From Moniliophthora roreri (taxonomy: Eukaryota; Basidiomycota; Agaricomycetes; Agaricales; Marasmiaceae), in assembly GCA_001466705.2 (NCBI GenBank), contig LATX02000001.1:372001-436000 (forward strand): 64,000 bases of DNA, written 5' to 3'. Both the position numbers and the translations under genes were made by a program. The notes beneath the pieces are model-generated. The model made no database searches and was not told where the DNA came from. It worked only from the letters and a program-made list of their open reading frames with translations. Below, in pieces: positions 10,501-22,034 of the stretch (position 1 is its first letter; each line of letters starts with the position of its first letter).

Positions 10501-12895
10501 TCCATGCATCTTCATTGGCTTGCTTCAATTCCTTGTTCTTGTTGGGGTCATCTGATATGAACTGGTGTAAGTGAGGAATCCATAAGAGCCACTTATTTCT
10601 TGAGTGTATTTTCTTGTTTGAGTAAAGATCATCCCTCTTTTGTCTTGTCCCATCTTTAGACTGGCTTCAGAAATGAGTTGTTGTAGCCATCAGTCCAACT
10701 CTTGTTCATCCAACTTTTCCATGATATAACACAGGTTTGGTCGACCTGTATAATAAGCTCTAATCTCCATTACCAAACTTGAATCTTGTATGTGCATCAT
10801 GTTGAGCATCTTGGGTACAGATTTGAGCATAAGTGATCCTGATAAAAACATGATGGGGATTCCTGTGCAAGTGAGAAGGTGGAAGAGATGGAAACATTCT
10901 CTGTACAACTTGTCAGTTATGATTCTGTAACATTCATTGACAAATATACGATCAAGTCTTGTCTTGGTTCCCAACAAGGAAATCCACTTGTAAAAGTGAT
11001 TGGTACCAGTAGCATGTGCCAATATGAATACAATTTGGGCTGTGTGGTAGTTGATACCTGGTTCTCTCTATATACCACCTTGAATACTAAGGTTGCATCA
11101 TTGTTGTTCAAGATCAAAAGTGAGCACATTCAAGAGGCTAACAACAATGAATAACCATTCAGGACAAAGCTTGGTAGCTCCAAAAAAGGCCATGCTTTTT
11201 CCACCACCTGTCGGCAAAACTCCAATGACATGACTATTAGTGCCAACACTGTACACAAGTTCTGCTTGCTCTAGGCTCTTGAATTGAAATGGACCAGCAG
11301 ACTGACGTTCCACAATATTCTGCATCTCCAAACAAGTTTTTGGATGCACTATCATCAATAGACTGTTCAAGGTGGATAGTTTGGCATGGTCTCCAACAAA
11401 CAACTCTGATATGAACCATTCTAAATATTCTAATTGTCAAGTGACATGTTTCTTGATGCTTTTGATGCTGGATTTGTGTGAAGAGTCAAGTGAAGCCTTG
11501 AGATCTTGTATTCGGGAGTCCAGGATATCAGTGGAAATGACTTGAGGAGTTATTTGATCTGACTAAATCACATGTAAGAAGAGACATGTTCAAAAGCTGT
11601 ATAAACACTTACATGTAATGTTAACTCTTTTTTCCCTCTCAGCACAGGATGTAACTGGTTCAACCACAAATCCCATCAAAGGCAAACCATTTGCATAGTC
11701 ACAACAACATCAGTGGAGAGCTTGGTTGTACTATTGAACACATCCAGCCCATAGTGCTTCCTTCCAATAGTTGCAGTGTCCAAAACTCAAATGTCTGAGC
11801 ACATTTTCCACATCTTCATCATCCAAGTCATAGAATGAGGAAGAAGTGAATGTCATGAGGATGTATGACAGTGAGTTGATGAAGTCCTGGAGTTTGACTT
11901 TGAATCTCAAATTGAAGCTAGTGTAATGGCCTAATACTTTGCTAAAGTCCTTGCTCATCATGGATCTGCCACTGAGGACAAATATTTCATATGAGTAGAG
12001 TTCTGCCTGCTCTGATTTCATGCCCACTGCAATTCCAAGATAGGGTGCAGAATAATATATGACTCCAAGTAGAACCAACAAGAGTTGGTTGACAGAATAG
12101 AATGCAATATGTGCAATGCTCTAAACTAGTGACAGACTGGGTTTTGATGTACAAGGTGATGATAGTGAATACACTGTTGATTACAAGTGCATTACACTTC
12201 TTGTGGAATGTGTGGGCATAGGAAAGGTGTTTGAATTCTGTTCCTTGAGCTCCTCCACCAATTGTACACATGACAACATAGTATAACCCCTTGACAATGT
12301 CATCCAAATCTAGAAACCATTTCCTGATCTTTTCAATATTCAGTACAATTGTCTGATTCTTTATCAGAAAGAGATGTTTGTCTTTGGACAAATGGGTAAG
12401 CAAGCCATTCCTAAGCACAGTCAAACCATTCTTTGGTTCATTAAAGAATAAGTAAAACTTTTGTTGAACATTGGCATTGTCTCTGAACCAGAACCAAACT
12501 CCTGTCACATCAGAAATGGAAGCCCTGTCAATATGCACAAGGACAGGCATAATGTCAAAGCCACAACACAGCTTCTGGAGCACAGTCTCAATAGATGCAA
12601 TAGTGTGGCATATTCCATTGGGAAAATCTTGGACAAGGACAGGAGTGTCATTGATTGACAGGATGGTCTTGTTGAAATTCCAGTTGAACTTCAAAACAGA
12701 CTGCTCTCTGTATGCCAAAGCACTGAGGAGTGACATGCTATTTTGCAGTGAAGTGAATAGAGTGGATTTCCCATCAGTAATAAAGGGCTTGATGGCTTCT
12801 TCATATGCTTGAAGGGAATCATTGTTATACAACCCCTTTAAGCAAATAACCTGATTAGCAGCAGTGGCATGAAAGCACCATTTGAACCTTGGCAA
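10501..12895 (-). pseudogene. RecQ-type (telomere-linked-helicase-like) pseudogene, 5' part
   Basis: Superfamily 2 DNA helicase of the kind expanded in fungal subtelomeres, with a long upstream region. The minus strand gives a 302-codon ORF (12895-11987) containing YYVVMCTIGGGAQGTE, then in another frame SKDFSKVLGHYTS, then FKSLEQAELVYSVG followed by Walker A GVLPTGGGKSM (about 11230), motif II LDRIFVNECYRI, motif III-like FLSGSL, TGRPNLCYI and motif IV-like GMIFTQTRKYTQE (about 10600). Motif II reads NECY where DECH is expected, so ATPase activity should be lost. A 50-nt intron with GTAAGT and TTTAG borders is possible at 11612-11563. Motifs V and VI are missing here and lie on the other strand at 13.7 kb. 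Confidence 0.7.
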
Positions 12896-12983
12896 TATTA
12901 GGAGTTATATGCCTTGCATCAGAAAGGGTTCCATAATTATTTCAGAGGTGCAACACAATGAGGAATTGTGTAAAGGGACACAT

Positions 12984-13698
12984 TGTAAGGGGAACATCTG
13001 TTTTCCTTATTACCTTACTATACTAGAGTAGTGCACTTAGTTGCTCTATTACAAGTTGTTGTGATGAGGTACAGTGTCCAGAGTGTTGTACATATATTCT
13101 CTTTATATTCCCATTCAATTCTGCACCTACAGTTATCTTATAGCATCTCTAGATCATCCAGTATGTTCAGTTGAACATCAAAGTGCTCAACTCACTGAGT
13201 TATGCATTTTGGATTTCAAACGTTCGTAGCGCGTTACCCGTTGAGCCATGGGCTTAATGGTGGGTTCCAGTGCATTCTGCACTATCGAAAGCCTTATCCT
13301 CAACGCCGCAAGTCCCTAAGTCCATCCGTTATCGCGTAATATCTATTTTTCGGTGCAAGTCTTATCAGCTCATTTGCAGCACTTTGTGAGTTTCACTTTG
13401 TATACTCTTTTATTGTTCTACTATACATGCTGTGATGTTTTATCTGCTTTAACTTCATTGTTATATGTTCTTTCACTATTTAGACACGGATTTTAGCGCT
13501 CTGGCGCTTAGATATGTCATAGTTCCCACGCCTTCTTGAGACATTGTCATATATGATGTAGTTTAGATCATGTGAGTTAAAACCCCTCCATACTCTGTCA
13601 TATATACTGTAACAATGGCAGTAGAATCCTTTTAGCCTTTTCTCTTTGGATCCCCCACTGCTAGGCTTGTGTGATAGCTTCCAGAGGTTGCCCTTACA
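12984..13698 (+). repeat. R1 solo LTR, full length (715 bp)
   Basis: TGTAAGGGGAACATC...GAGGTTGCCCTTACA. The right flank is ATGGA (13699-13703); the left flank is ACACAT, which does not match. The matching ATGGA is at 10505-10501 on the minus strand, next to the other helicase half. The CG-rich core shows it is less decayed than its surroundings. Confidence 0.8.
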
Positions 13699-14580
13699 AT
13701 GGAGGCATGCCATTAAACCTGAGCACAAGTGGATAGTAGCAACTCAGGCATTTGGGCAAGGCATTGACTATTCATCTGTCTGCTACATGTTTCATGTCAA
13801 CCCACTTGACATGATAAACTACTTTCAGAAGACAGAGCATGCAGGAAGGGATGATGATCCTGCAACTTGTCATTGTAAATGGAGTGCTCTTCCACATGGT
13901 AAACTCTGACAATGGTGATCACTTGGGCTGAAATGACATGCAAAACTTTTTAACATCTGTAGACTGCCTATGTCTTGAATTCAAGAGTTTTGACACAAAG
14001 GCACATTCTTGCATGGCACTGGAAGGAGAGTTGTGTTGAAATTGTGAAAAACTATGTTAAGTATAGTCTTTTTTTACAATTCATTTCATTAAGAAATTGG
14101 CATTGAAGGGTCTTTTATTTCAGACTATTATCAGTGATGTTCCTGCAAGTCAAACAAGATTTGACAAACTATTGATTCTTAATTTAAAAACCCAGACTGT
14201 CATTGGGTTATCAGTGGAAAGTAATGGCATGGTCATTGACTATGAATACAAGGGTGCCCATAATGATCTGATCATTCTCAGGCATATAATAGATGGAGTT
14301 GAACAGGTAGGATGTATCAATTGTTGGATCAAAGGAGAAATACATGAGCAAGGCAAGTCTCACAAGTGACATTAGGCATGTGAATCCATGATAAGAGGGT
14401 TGTCATCAATGCAAAAATATCAAATGAGTTTTGGCTGGCTTGCTATCTCTGTTGAGTCCTGTTTTGATTACCCTGTAATCATTCTACTCCACAAAAATGG
14501 TGTCCCATTGATTATTCACTGTGTCCATACCCTTCTGAACCCTTTCTATCCACTCTCATTTTACTCATATACCTAGATAC
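13699..14580 (+). pseudogene. RecQ-type helicase pseudogene, 3' part
   Basis: Continuation of the gene broken at 10501. The plus strand reads KWIVATQAFGQGIDYSS (motif V), FHVNPLDMINYFQKTEHAGRDDDPA (motif VI; the usual TGRAGRDGDPA is damaged), MQNFLTS, FDTKAHSCMALEGELC, then further frames with GCINCWIKGE and FGWLAISVESCFDYP..IPLHKNGVPLI-like text, the Cys-bearing C-terminal region usual in these proteins. Stops and frameshifts interrupt it. It has lost its N-terminal half, which faces the opposite way on the far side of the LTR. Confidence 0.7.
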
Positions 14581-15370
14581 CAACAAGAATGTTGTGAATC
14601 AACTATTGGATGTGTTGAGAGTCAATTATGTTGAACATGAAAGTAGGCAGGTTACAGGTGTGGTTGCAAGTACCTCTATCAGGACCTGGGGACATTTCCA
14701 ACATTTGTCATTTTGTTACTACTTTTTATAATATCTTTAGATGGCTGAAAGATGTATCATAGATACATACACTGTACACAGCAAAACACAACAACTTTTA
14801 CAATCATATTGTCAATTGTTTAAATTAATGCTTTCAAGAAATACAGACAGCTATCAAGAAAATACAACAATACATATATATTACAACAGGTTACAAGAGG
14901 GCGTTCTGGCAGCAACAGTTACAAGAAAACAAAATAAAGCAAGTGAAAAAGATGGAGTATCTAGCATTGTATATTAGCAACTGTTCAAAAGGTGTTTTTT
15001 GAAAACTCACCTGAGTCAAAAGACCAACCTGCAGCAGGGTTTTGAATGCTTGACAATGACCTGAGCAAGAGGTATTGGTAAACAACTGCATACATGTTTA
15101 GCATGCATAGGTTGTTAAAGTGTGGAATTAGTTGAACAAGCTATGATATGAAACTAGTGGTAGTCAGGAAAGTATTGGAATTGATGCTGAGTGTGCCAAA
15201 AACTTGCTCTCTCAATGACTGGACATGCCAAACAATGTAAAGGAGACCTCTTAGCCAATCCTCCCACTGGAACCTTTGATGAGCCTCCTCCCAGCTCCTA
15301 CAACCCAAATGATCTAGAGCCTAGAAGGCTGTTATTGATCAGAGTGAAACAAAAGTAGCAGGTATAGCTG
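14581..15370. other. No gene recognised
   Basis: Only short frames without family features. Nothing resembling an element end was found. Confidence 0.4.
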
Positions 15371-16200
15371 CTACTTTGAAAACAAATCTGTTGAGCATAT
15401 GTAATGTGAGTCAGATCTACACATAGGTCTATAACACATGTGTAGAGCATGGTCAAGAGCCTCAGATATACCCATAACCTCATGATATACACAATGAGAA
15501 TTGATAAGAGTGAGGTTACTCAAGATGAACTTGAACAGCAAAGAAGGGGTGGGATGCACTGCAAATGCAGTAATAGCTAGGATTGGGAAAGGAGCAGAAG
15601 GTTGTGTAATGACTAGATTAGAGACTGTGGGTGAACTGATAGCAGGGGAAGAGGACCTATCCATGTTTGGAGGAGTGGTAGTGTACATGGTAGGTGTCAT
15701 GAGGGAAGTGTGGATAGGCAGCAATCTTTCTGATGAACAAGGTATAATGAGATGATGAATTGGTGACTGTGGTATTGGATATGAGGCTTGAACAGAGGAA
15801 GGTGTGGTGAGTATTTGAAATGTTTTGGGGTTTTTGGGTAGTGGGGTTGACAGAGGTTTGATCAAAGGCATCTTTGACTTTATGTTAGTTTTTTTGTTTG
15901 TCAAAGAGGTGTACAACAACTCATATGATTTTTTTTCCATATGATGCATTGATCCAGAAATTGATGAGATGGTAGTACATTCAGGGCACCAGTATGAAGC
16001 TGTAGTGCTAGGGACACAGAGAACAACAATGCTACAATCTTGGAAAGGGGAAGGCTTAGTTGGGGTCCAATAGGGGGTTCTAATATATTACACACCTTTT
16101 ACTATCAGATCCAATACATCTAGAAGAGTTCTACCCATTGCTGTTTTGTGCTTTTGAATGTGCTTTGTGAAAGTCAAGAGGTCTGAGAAAGTGATGAGGC
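15371..16200 (-). pseudogene. Unrecognised Pro/Ser/Thr-rich frame with Cys/His phrases
   Basis: A 192-codon frame (15949-15371) is rich in Pro, Ser and Thr (PLPKNPKTFQI, SPTVSNLVITQPSAPFPI). Just upstream, in other frames of the same strand, are SYWCPECT...MHHMEKK and SPTCLITFSDLLTFTKHIQKH, which look like worn C2H2-type fingers. This could be the N-terminal region of another helicase-like or regulatory gene. The alternative is a chance frame antisense to an 84-codon plus-strand ORF. No function is claimed. Confidence 0.3.
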
Positions 16201-16946
16201 AGGTGGGGGACTTCCTGTATGAACAAATCAGTACAGTATCAAATTAAAAGGAATAAGGATCACTAACATGCTGGTGGATGAATGGATTTAAGAAGGGGAA
16301 TTATAAAAAAATTTAGAGTTTCATACCCCAAGAGAAGAACATTTGACATTTGACATTCCTTTTCACATGAACATGTGATTACAGGCAACTGCTATGCCAG
16401 TGAATAAAGAAATATTCAGATTGAGTTGAATAAGGTTGAGAATAGAAAGGAAGAGGAATCAGATGAATGGTATGGCTATTACAAGCACTATGCACACTTT
16501 GCATACTCCTCTCTGTTGCATTACTTCTTCCAGCTCTTTCTATCTGCATGATTGCCAGGTTTCAAAATCTAGATATAAAGAACCAACTCCTTTTTTCAAA
16601 ACATGGAGGTGAAACAAAAAAGTTGTCAACATTTTGAGAGTAGGCACTATACAACAGCAACTTGGCTATTTAAAAAGTTGGAAATTGCAGAACTTTGCTG
16701 CAAGGCAGGATGACAACCACTGGGTCATCCTGCCTTGCAAAATTATTACACAAGCTTGCAATATATACTTGGAGTTGTTTATGTGAATCAAATGTGAGAC
16801 ATCTAAAAAAGTGATGCATGTCTCTGGCATATTACAACTGAGCAGTCAATATCACTTTGCCATCCAGCCATGCAATAATTCCAGTGCCAAGGTTATATTT
16901 TATGAATCAGAATTCTAATTGTTGGGGCACCTATTAACACACAACC
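16201..16946. other. AT-rich DNA with one strong hairpin
   Basis: No coding frame supported. It contains the inverted repeat listed at 16699-16739. Confidence 0.45.
16699..16739. other. Perfect 16-bp inverted repeat with 9-nt loop
   Basis: Left arm TGCAAGGCAGGATGAC (16699-16714), loop AACCACTGG, right arm GTCATCCTGCCTTGCA (16724-16739). The minus strand includes GACCCAGTGGTT, reminiscent of a Pol III A box, but no B box was found. It could be a structured RNA or the stem of a lost foldback element. Confidence 0.5.
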
Positions 16947-17560
16947 CCATTTTGGGTTTTTTCCATATTTTGCTCATATATACACCAACACCCAATGAAA
17001 TATATTACTATTTGTTGCCTCAGGCATTATATTAATTATATCTACATGCTAGAAGCTACCCTATGTCAATATCTTTTCTGCAGCCCAAGCACCAACACCC
17101 CATCCTGCGTGTATAGCCTATTTAACCTCTAATTACACTGCTTTTTTGGCATCCTGATGCCCCCAGATTGCAGGGGAATCATCCCATAATATAATAGAGC
17201 ATATTTTCCCAATTCCCCAATTTTTATAGCCCTCTTGCATGCTTCAATACCCCTTAGTGCATTTATTTTGGGTGGCAGAAGGGTGTGAGAACCCTGTCCA
17301 TATTGGAAAGCCAAAAAAGCGGACCAGAAAGCCTTCCAGAGGGTGTGGGAATCAAATACCTAGCTGGAAAACCCAATAAGCAGAGCAGCAAGTCTTCAGA
17401 GGGTGTGGGAATATTAAAAAACCCAAAAAAGCGCACTATACTAATTAAAAAGTATTTGTAGTTTTTGAAAAGTGCTGTCATAAGTGATCACTTAGTAATA
17501 CAATTGCTGTAGTGATAACTATCAGATACTTTTTAAAAAGAATTCAAATATTAGCTGGTA
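16947..17560 (+). repeat. Repeat R2, copy 1
   Basis: Collinear with 22035-22590: TATTTTGCTCATATATACAC, GTATATTACTA-like, TTGGCATCCTGATGC, AATCATYCCATA, AGAGCATAT..CCCAATT, AGGGTGTGGGAA and ATATYAGCTGG at the end. Both copies stop just before a gypsy fragment. Non-coding as far as can be seen. Confidence 0.6.
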
Positions 17561-17574
17561 ATTTTTATCTCATG

Positions 17575-18515
17575 CATCAAGATGCTGGATGCAACAAAAG
17601 CCACCAATCTGCTACTAGAGCACTTATACAAACAATTTGGCCTCTCTGACAGGCTTATCTCTGATAGAGACCTGAGGTTCACAGCAGACATTTTCCAGGA
17701 AATGAGAAGGCTTCTGCTAATCAAACATTCAATGAGCATGGCCTTCCACTCTCAAATGAATGGGGAAATAGAATGAATAAAGCAAGAAATTGAAGTATTC
17801 CTTAGAATCTTCTGTTTGAAAGAACAGACTTGCTGGAAAGAGCTCTTGCCCTTTATGGAATTTACACACAACAACTGAACTCACTTGGTTATGAAGAAGT
17901 CACCATTCTACATAATGATAGGATATAACCCCAGACCCTTACCAACCACCTTCAAGAAGACAGACATCCTGCCAGTGGAGGAGAGATTATGAGAGATAAA
18001 GAAAGTTTAAGAAGAGGCATCAAGCCTTATGGAGATTGTGAGGCAAAAAATAATAGCTAGAGAAAAAACTAAACTCAATGTATTTGAAAAAGAACAAAGA
18101 GCTATGGCTTAAAGGGAAGAATCTGGTCATTAGATACCTGTCCAAGAAGTTATCTCTGAAAAGAGAAGGTCCCTTCAAGATAAGCAAGCTTCTGGGCCCA
18201 GTAACTTATTGGTTGGAGCTGCTGCCTCAATGGAAGATACACCTGGTGTTTCATGCAGCACTACTATTGCCTTACAAAGAAACTGAAGCCCATAGACCCA
18301 GCTTCACAGAACCATCCCTAGACCTAATAGAAGGGTTTGAAGAATACAAAGTGGAGGCTATCATTGGACACAGACCCTGAAAGAACCCCAGAGAATTCCT
18401 AGTGTTATGGAAAGGGTATGACCTATTGCATAACTAGTGGATAAAGAAGAATGAGATAATAAACTGTCTGGATCTTTATCTGGACTACTTAAGGAAGCAT
18501 AAACTAAAGCCTTGA
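17575..18515 (+). pseudogene. Gypsy G1: integrase C-terminal half and chromodomain
   Basis: The plus strand starts within the integrase core: ATNLLLEHLYKQFGLSDRLI, SDRDLRF, IKHSMSMAFHSQ, IE-stop-IKQEIEVFLRIFCLKEQ, then LWLKGKNL, KLSLKREGPFKI, LGPVTYWLELLPQWKIH, HAALLLPYKETEAH, DLIEGFEEYKVEAIIGHRP and a chromodomain tail (PREFLVLWKGYD, TAG where G7 has Arg, WIKKNEIINCLDLY). TGA replaces an expected Arg after IE and after HNN. Everything upstream of integrase is missing; repeat R2 abuts it. ORFX and the 3' LTR follow on the same strand. Confidence 0.8.
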
Positions 18516-18533
18516 GCTCACCAATATCTTAAT

Positions 18534-20188
18534 AATGTATCTGCCTCATCTTCTTCTTCCTCTGCTGCTGCTTCTGGTAGCCAGCAACCTGGAGTCCTGA
18601 GCTCTGTTCCTACTGAGGCTGGAAACAGAAGGTACAGCAAGAACATTACTTACAACCACAGCCTACAACCAAACTCCTACCAACTCCTCCACCTCTTCAA
18701 CTCCTGTTAGTATAATCAGCAAATCCAAAACACTGCCAACCTCAACAATTGTTTGGAATCAGCTGTCAAAAGCTTGTTTTTCCTCTGAGCCCAACACCAG
18801 CTACTTGGAAAGATTGCTGAGAGTTGCAATCTGGAAATTGCAAATTAGGTCTTATTTGCACGTAATTATGGAATTGGACTCCCAGAACCAGTGAAAGTAC
18901 TGTCCACTTTCCCATATTATTCTCATTTGTCCATGCCTCTACCTGCAGATCCCAGAGCAATGTTAGAATATCCTGACCCCAATACTTTCAGCCTTCTCAA
19001 CTGCCTTGGATGATGGACTGATGGAAACAGATACTTCAGACCTTCCCTTGCTAAAAGGCTCACCTCTCCTCCTGATCTGACCTCTGAATCCTGTCCTAAT
19101 GACTTCTTCTTTTATTCTGAACCCTCTTCTGATCCTGACATTAAACTGAAGACAGAACCTATCTCCTCCCTCATCCCTCTGGTCAATGCCCTCTCCTTTC
19201 CCATGATATTACCTGCACAAAGTTCAATTCAACCCCAAGGTAGAGAGGTAGACAAGGGAGGTGAAGGGGGTGAAGAGAAGAACATGCTGTTAAATAAAGT
19301 GCTAAAACACTTCTTCAATTGTGAATATTCAGCTATTTATAACAATAACTGCACATTTTCATGCTGGTATTTACTTTACTATTACTATTACACACTATAG
19401 AGTACACCCAAACATTGTAGAGTGTACAATAATGGAGATTTCATATTTTTGTTATTAGTGGACACCATTTTAATGCCTCAGGCATTCCACATCATAATAT
19501 GTACAAACAAACAATATTTACTACTACGTCTCCAGAGTGGAAGACACTAGAACTGAAATTCAACAAAAAGTTACTATTATCAATACTTTTGTGATCTCAG
19601 TCAATTGCATTGAACTCTATTCATTGTTGTCAATCAGTAGTAATACACTGATATCACATTGATATAGAATCTAACACATGCTTCCTCCACTTGTCAGTGC
19701 CAGCTCACTGAAAGTCAGCTTGTGGCTTCTGACACCTGTGCTAAATCTGGCAACCAAACTGATGGAACACATCTCTGCCCTGTGTGCAGGCTGGAGTGCT
19801 ATCTCGCTAGAAACTGCCCAAGCTACATATGCAAACAATGCTTTGAATTTGCACCTGGACATATCACTCCAGGCTGCACTAAACAAAGATGGTCTTCATA
19901 ACTTGTGCATGGAAGGGCTTGTTTGGACAGTAGCACTCTGTCAGACTATTGTAATTATAATAATGACCCAGAACTCTTTGGCAATGGAGAACAGTGAAAG
20001 GCAGTTCGTCATGCAAATAGAGAAGGAATGACGAGAATTTGTGTTTCTGGGGGTTGATCTAAAGAAGGTAACACTAGTTGAACTGAATGCTTGAGAACCC
20101 ACAGTAGATGAGCAGATGATGGAAGGGTGGAGTAATAGAAGAGACAGGTGACTATGATACTGAACTTTACAGAGACAGAGAATTGTAG
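18534..20188 (+). pseudogene. ORFX of gypsy G1 (extra ORF after the chromodomain)
   Basis: Reading begins with a Ser/Ala-rich stretch (SASSSSSAAASGSQQPGVLS), then KNITYNHS, PNSYQLLHLFNS, a core with KSLFFL..AQHQLLGKIAESCNLEIA, PADPRAMLEYPDPNTFSLLNCLG, an acidic/Pro-rich linker, the Cys cluster CPVC..E...ARNCPSYICKQCF....GH..GC, and the C-terminal end DYDTELYRDREL-stop. Several stops and frameshifts occur, and a 387-bp insertion (19289-19675) splits it. The ATG is not preserved; G3 starts at ATG 35219. The same protein is recognisable in G3 and G7, which is the evidence that it is a gene. Function unknown; the Cys/His cluster suggests nucleic-acid or zinc binding. Confidence 0.6.
19289..19675. 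mobile_element. 387-bp insertion in ORFX with 7-bp target duplication
   Basis: ACATGCT lies on both sides (19282-19288 and 19676-19682). The same point in G7 (about 48670) is uninterrupted. The ends are GTTAAATAAAG and GAATCTAAC, so only four bases (GTTA/TAAC) are clearly inverted. No coding potential. A MITE-like element of unknown superfamily. Confidence 0.6.
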
Positions 20189-20230
20189 ATAGAAGTCTAG
20201 AGCTGGAATCTAGACCTTATTTTAGGGTAG

Positions 20231-22022
20231 TGTTACACTTTCTCCATATTTCATATGCTTCTCATTTCTATCAGACACATTGATGTGCCTAATTTTGGCC
20301 TAGACATGAAATTGTGCACTTTTTGTGTCAAAAACTAGAAAAAGAGCCCAAAGTACATGTGATATTCACATGACTTGAAAACTCAAGAGCTCTAATACAG
20401 CATCTAAGCTTTAAGTGCTGAGTTTGATAAGTCTAATAATTGACACTGTAACACAATTTAGATGTAGTTAGTAGACTATACTAGCTCTCTACATTACAGT
20501 GAAGCATTGCTGTAAGGGTCCTTGGTCAATAAAACAGGCTAGAAACCACTAATTCTGAATACAAAGAAATTGATATCAGTGGGATCCACAGTCTAAGTGC
20601 ACTAGATTGTTTGTTTTATGATCATATTGCATGATAATGCATCAATAGACTTAATGTTTCATTACTACTATCAAAACTAGCACACAGTTGGAACTTGTTC
20701 CTATACAGAGCTTCAAAGGACACTCTCAGGCAGATATAACAGACTACCTAGGTGTACATGGGACCATTGATAGGCAACATGTGTACAGGAAATCAATAAT
20801 GACCTACAAGATTGTGTGCAGGACAGAGGTAGATTGAATACAACAGATATCTAGACCACCATGATATCCACCAATCCAATGGTAAAAAGCAGCTACGCAG
20901 AAGTAAACCAGTGGACAGGGAAACATACCCACATATGAGGCCATATGTATAAGGCCAGAACCAGTGTGGCAACACTCTGCACAGGGTCCAAAACATAATA
21001 AATTGACTGTTTGGTCACTAAATATACCTAACATAGTTAATTGCCATGCAGAATTGGACTTTTATGCATGAACATACAGTTTATACTCTAAAAACTAGAT
21101 CACACTCATTTATTTTTATTTTGTTATTTCCAATTATCATTCTGTATATAAAGAGCTGTACTTGTAGCTGCAGGCTCAGGCACTGACTGGTACTTGCATG
21201 CTATAGCCTCATGCAGTGTTGATTTAGACCTCTGTGCAGCTTCTTAGACCAAGTCTCTATGCACTTGCCAGTCCATCACTTCTAGTTGAGTCAAGATTCA
21301 TATATATCTTGCCTCACTGTATATATTTGTTTATAACCAACCAATAAACCACTCATTAAAACTTATACTTTGCAACTCTTAAGTGCAATACTTAAGTTGT
21401 CCAAACTAGAGTCTTTAGACTCCACAATCTTATACCAACCTAAGCTAGTCAATTGAAATATAAAGGGTTCTGTCTCTTTTTCACTCTGAATTGCACTTGA
21501 GATAGACTCAGTCTTCTAGTAGACTTGTACAGTGCTTTATCACTCTTAGTAGCCTCTATTGTGGGTTGTAGTGTGTGTTTTGTGTGTGTGTGGGTTTAGT
21601 AGCAGTTTTTTGTTGCTGAGTCCCAAATTGAGCACATTTTAGAGTGAAAATAGCATGTAGCAGTTCTTCATAGAAGACAGAGTTTCTGCCTCTTCAATGT
21701 ACACCCTCCTAGTCCCTTTTTTTATCTCACACTTGTAATATTGCTATGTCAACATACACTGGCAGTGCTGGACATTACTTATATTTAGCCAATACTACTG
21801 CTTACATACACATCATTATGTAGACATTAAATGTACTTATTTAAGCACATGTACCAGGACTCTAGCTCTCCAGCTTGATCTGGCTAATCTATTACTTGTG
21901 TCAACACAATGTCATCATGAACCTCTACTTCTGAACTCATTCTCTAACTTGACCTTGACTTCACTCTGGATTTAGAGTGGCATTAGTGCTTGTTGCATTG
22001 AGAAGCACAAGTAACATAAACA
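20231..22022 (+). repeat. 3' LTR of gypsy G1, split by an insertion
   Basis: Starts TGTTACACTTTCTCCATATTTC after TTTTAGGGTAG (possible polypurine tract). The LTR is interrupted at 20281-21698, then continues ATGTACACCC...CAGCTTGATCTGGCTAATC...CACAAGTAACATAAACA, collinear with the G3 LTR (36624-37058). Orientation and position match a 3' LTR. Confidence 0.65.
20281..21698 (+). mobile_element. Non-coding 1.42-kb element with TGATGTG...CTCTTCA ends, copy 1
   Basis: The boundaries come from comparison with the inverted copy at 48741-50086, which sits in different DNA. Both begin TGATGTGCCTAATTTTGGCC and end GAGTTTCTGCCTCTTCA. TG...CA ends suggest a large LTR-like or TRIM/LARD-type unit. It includes a GT-rich run near 21585 and a likely promoter-like TATATA at about 21300. 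No target duplication is evident and no protein-coding frame is credible. Confidence 0.6.
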
Positions 22023-22034
22023 TACTATCTATTA

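Noticed and set aside
13480..13728. 82-codon minus ORF
   Set aside because: It runs antisense across the R1 LTR end into the helicase fragment; no homologous phrase.
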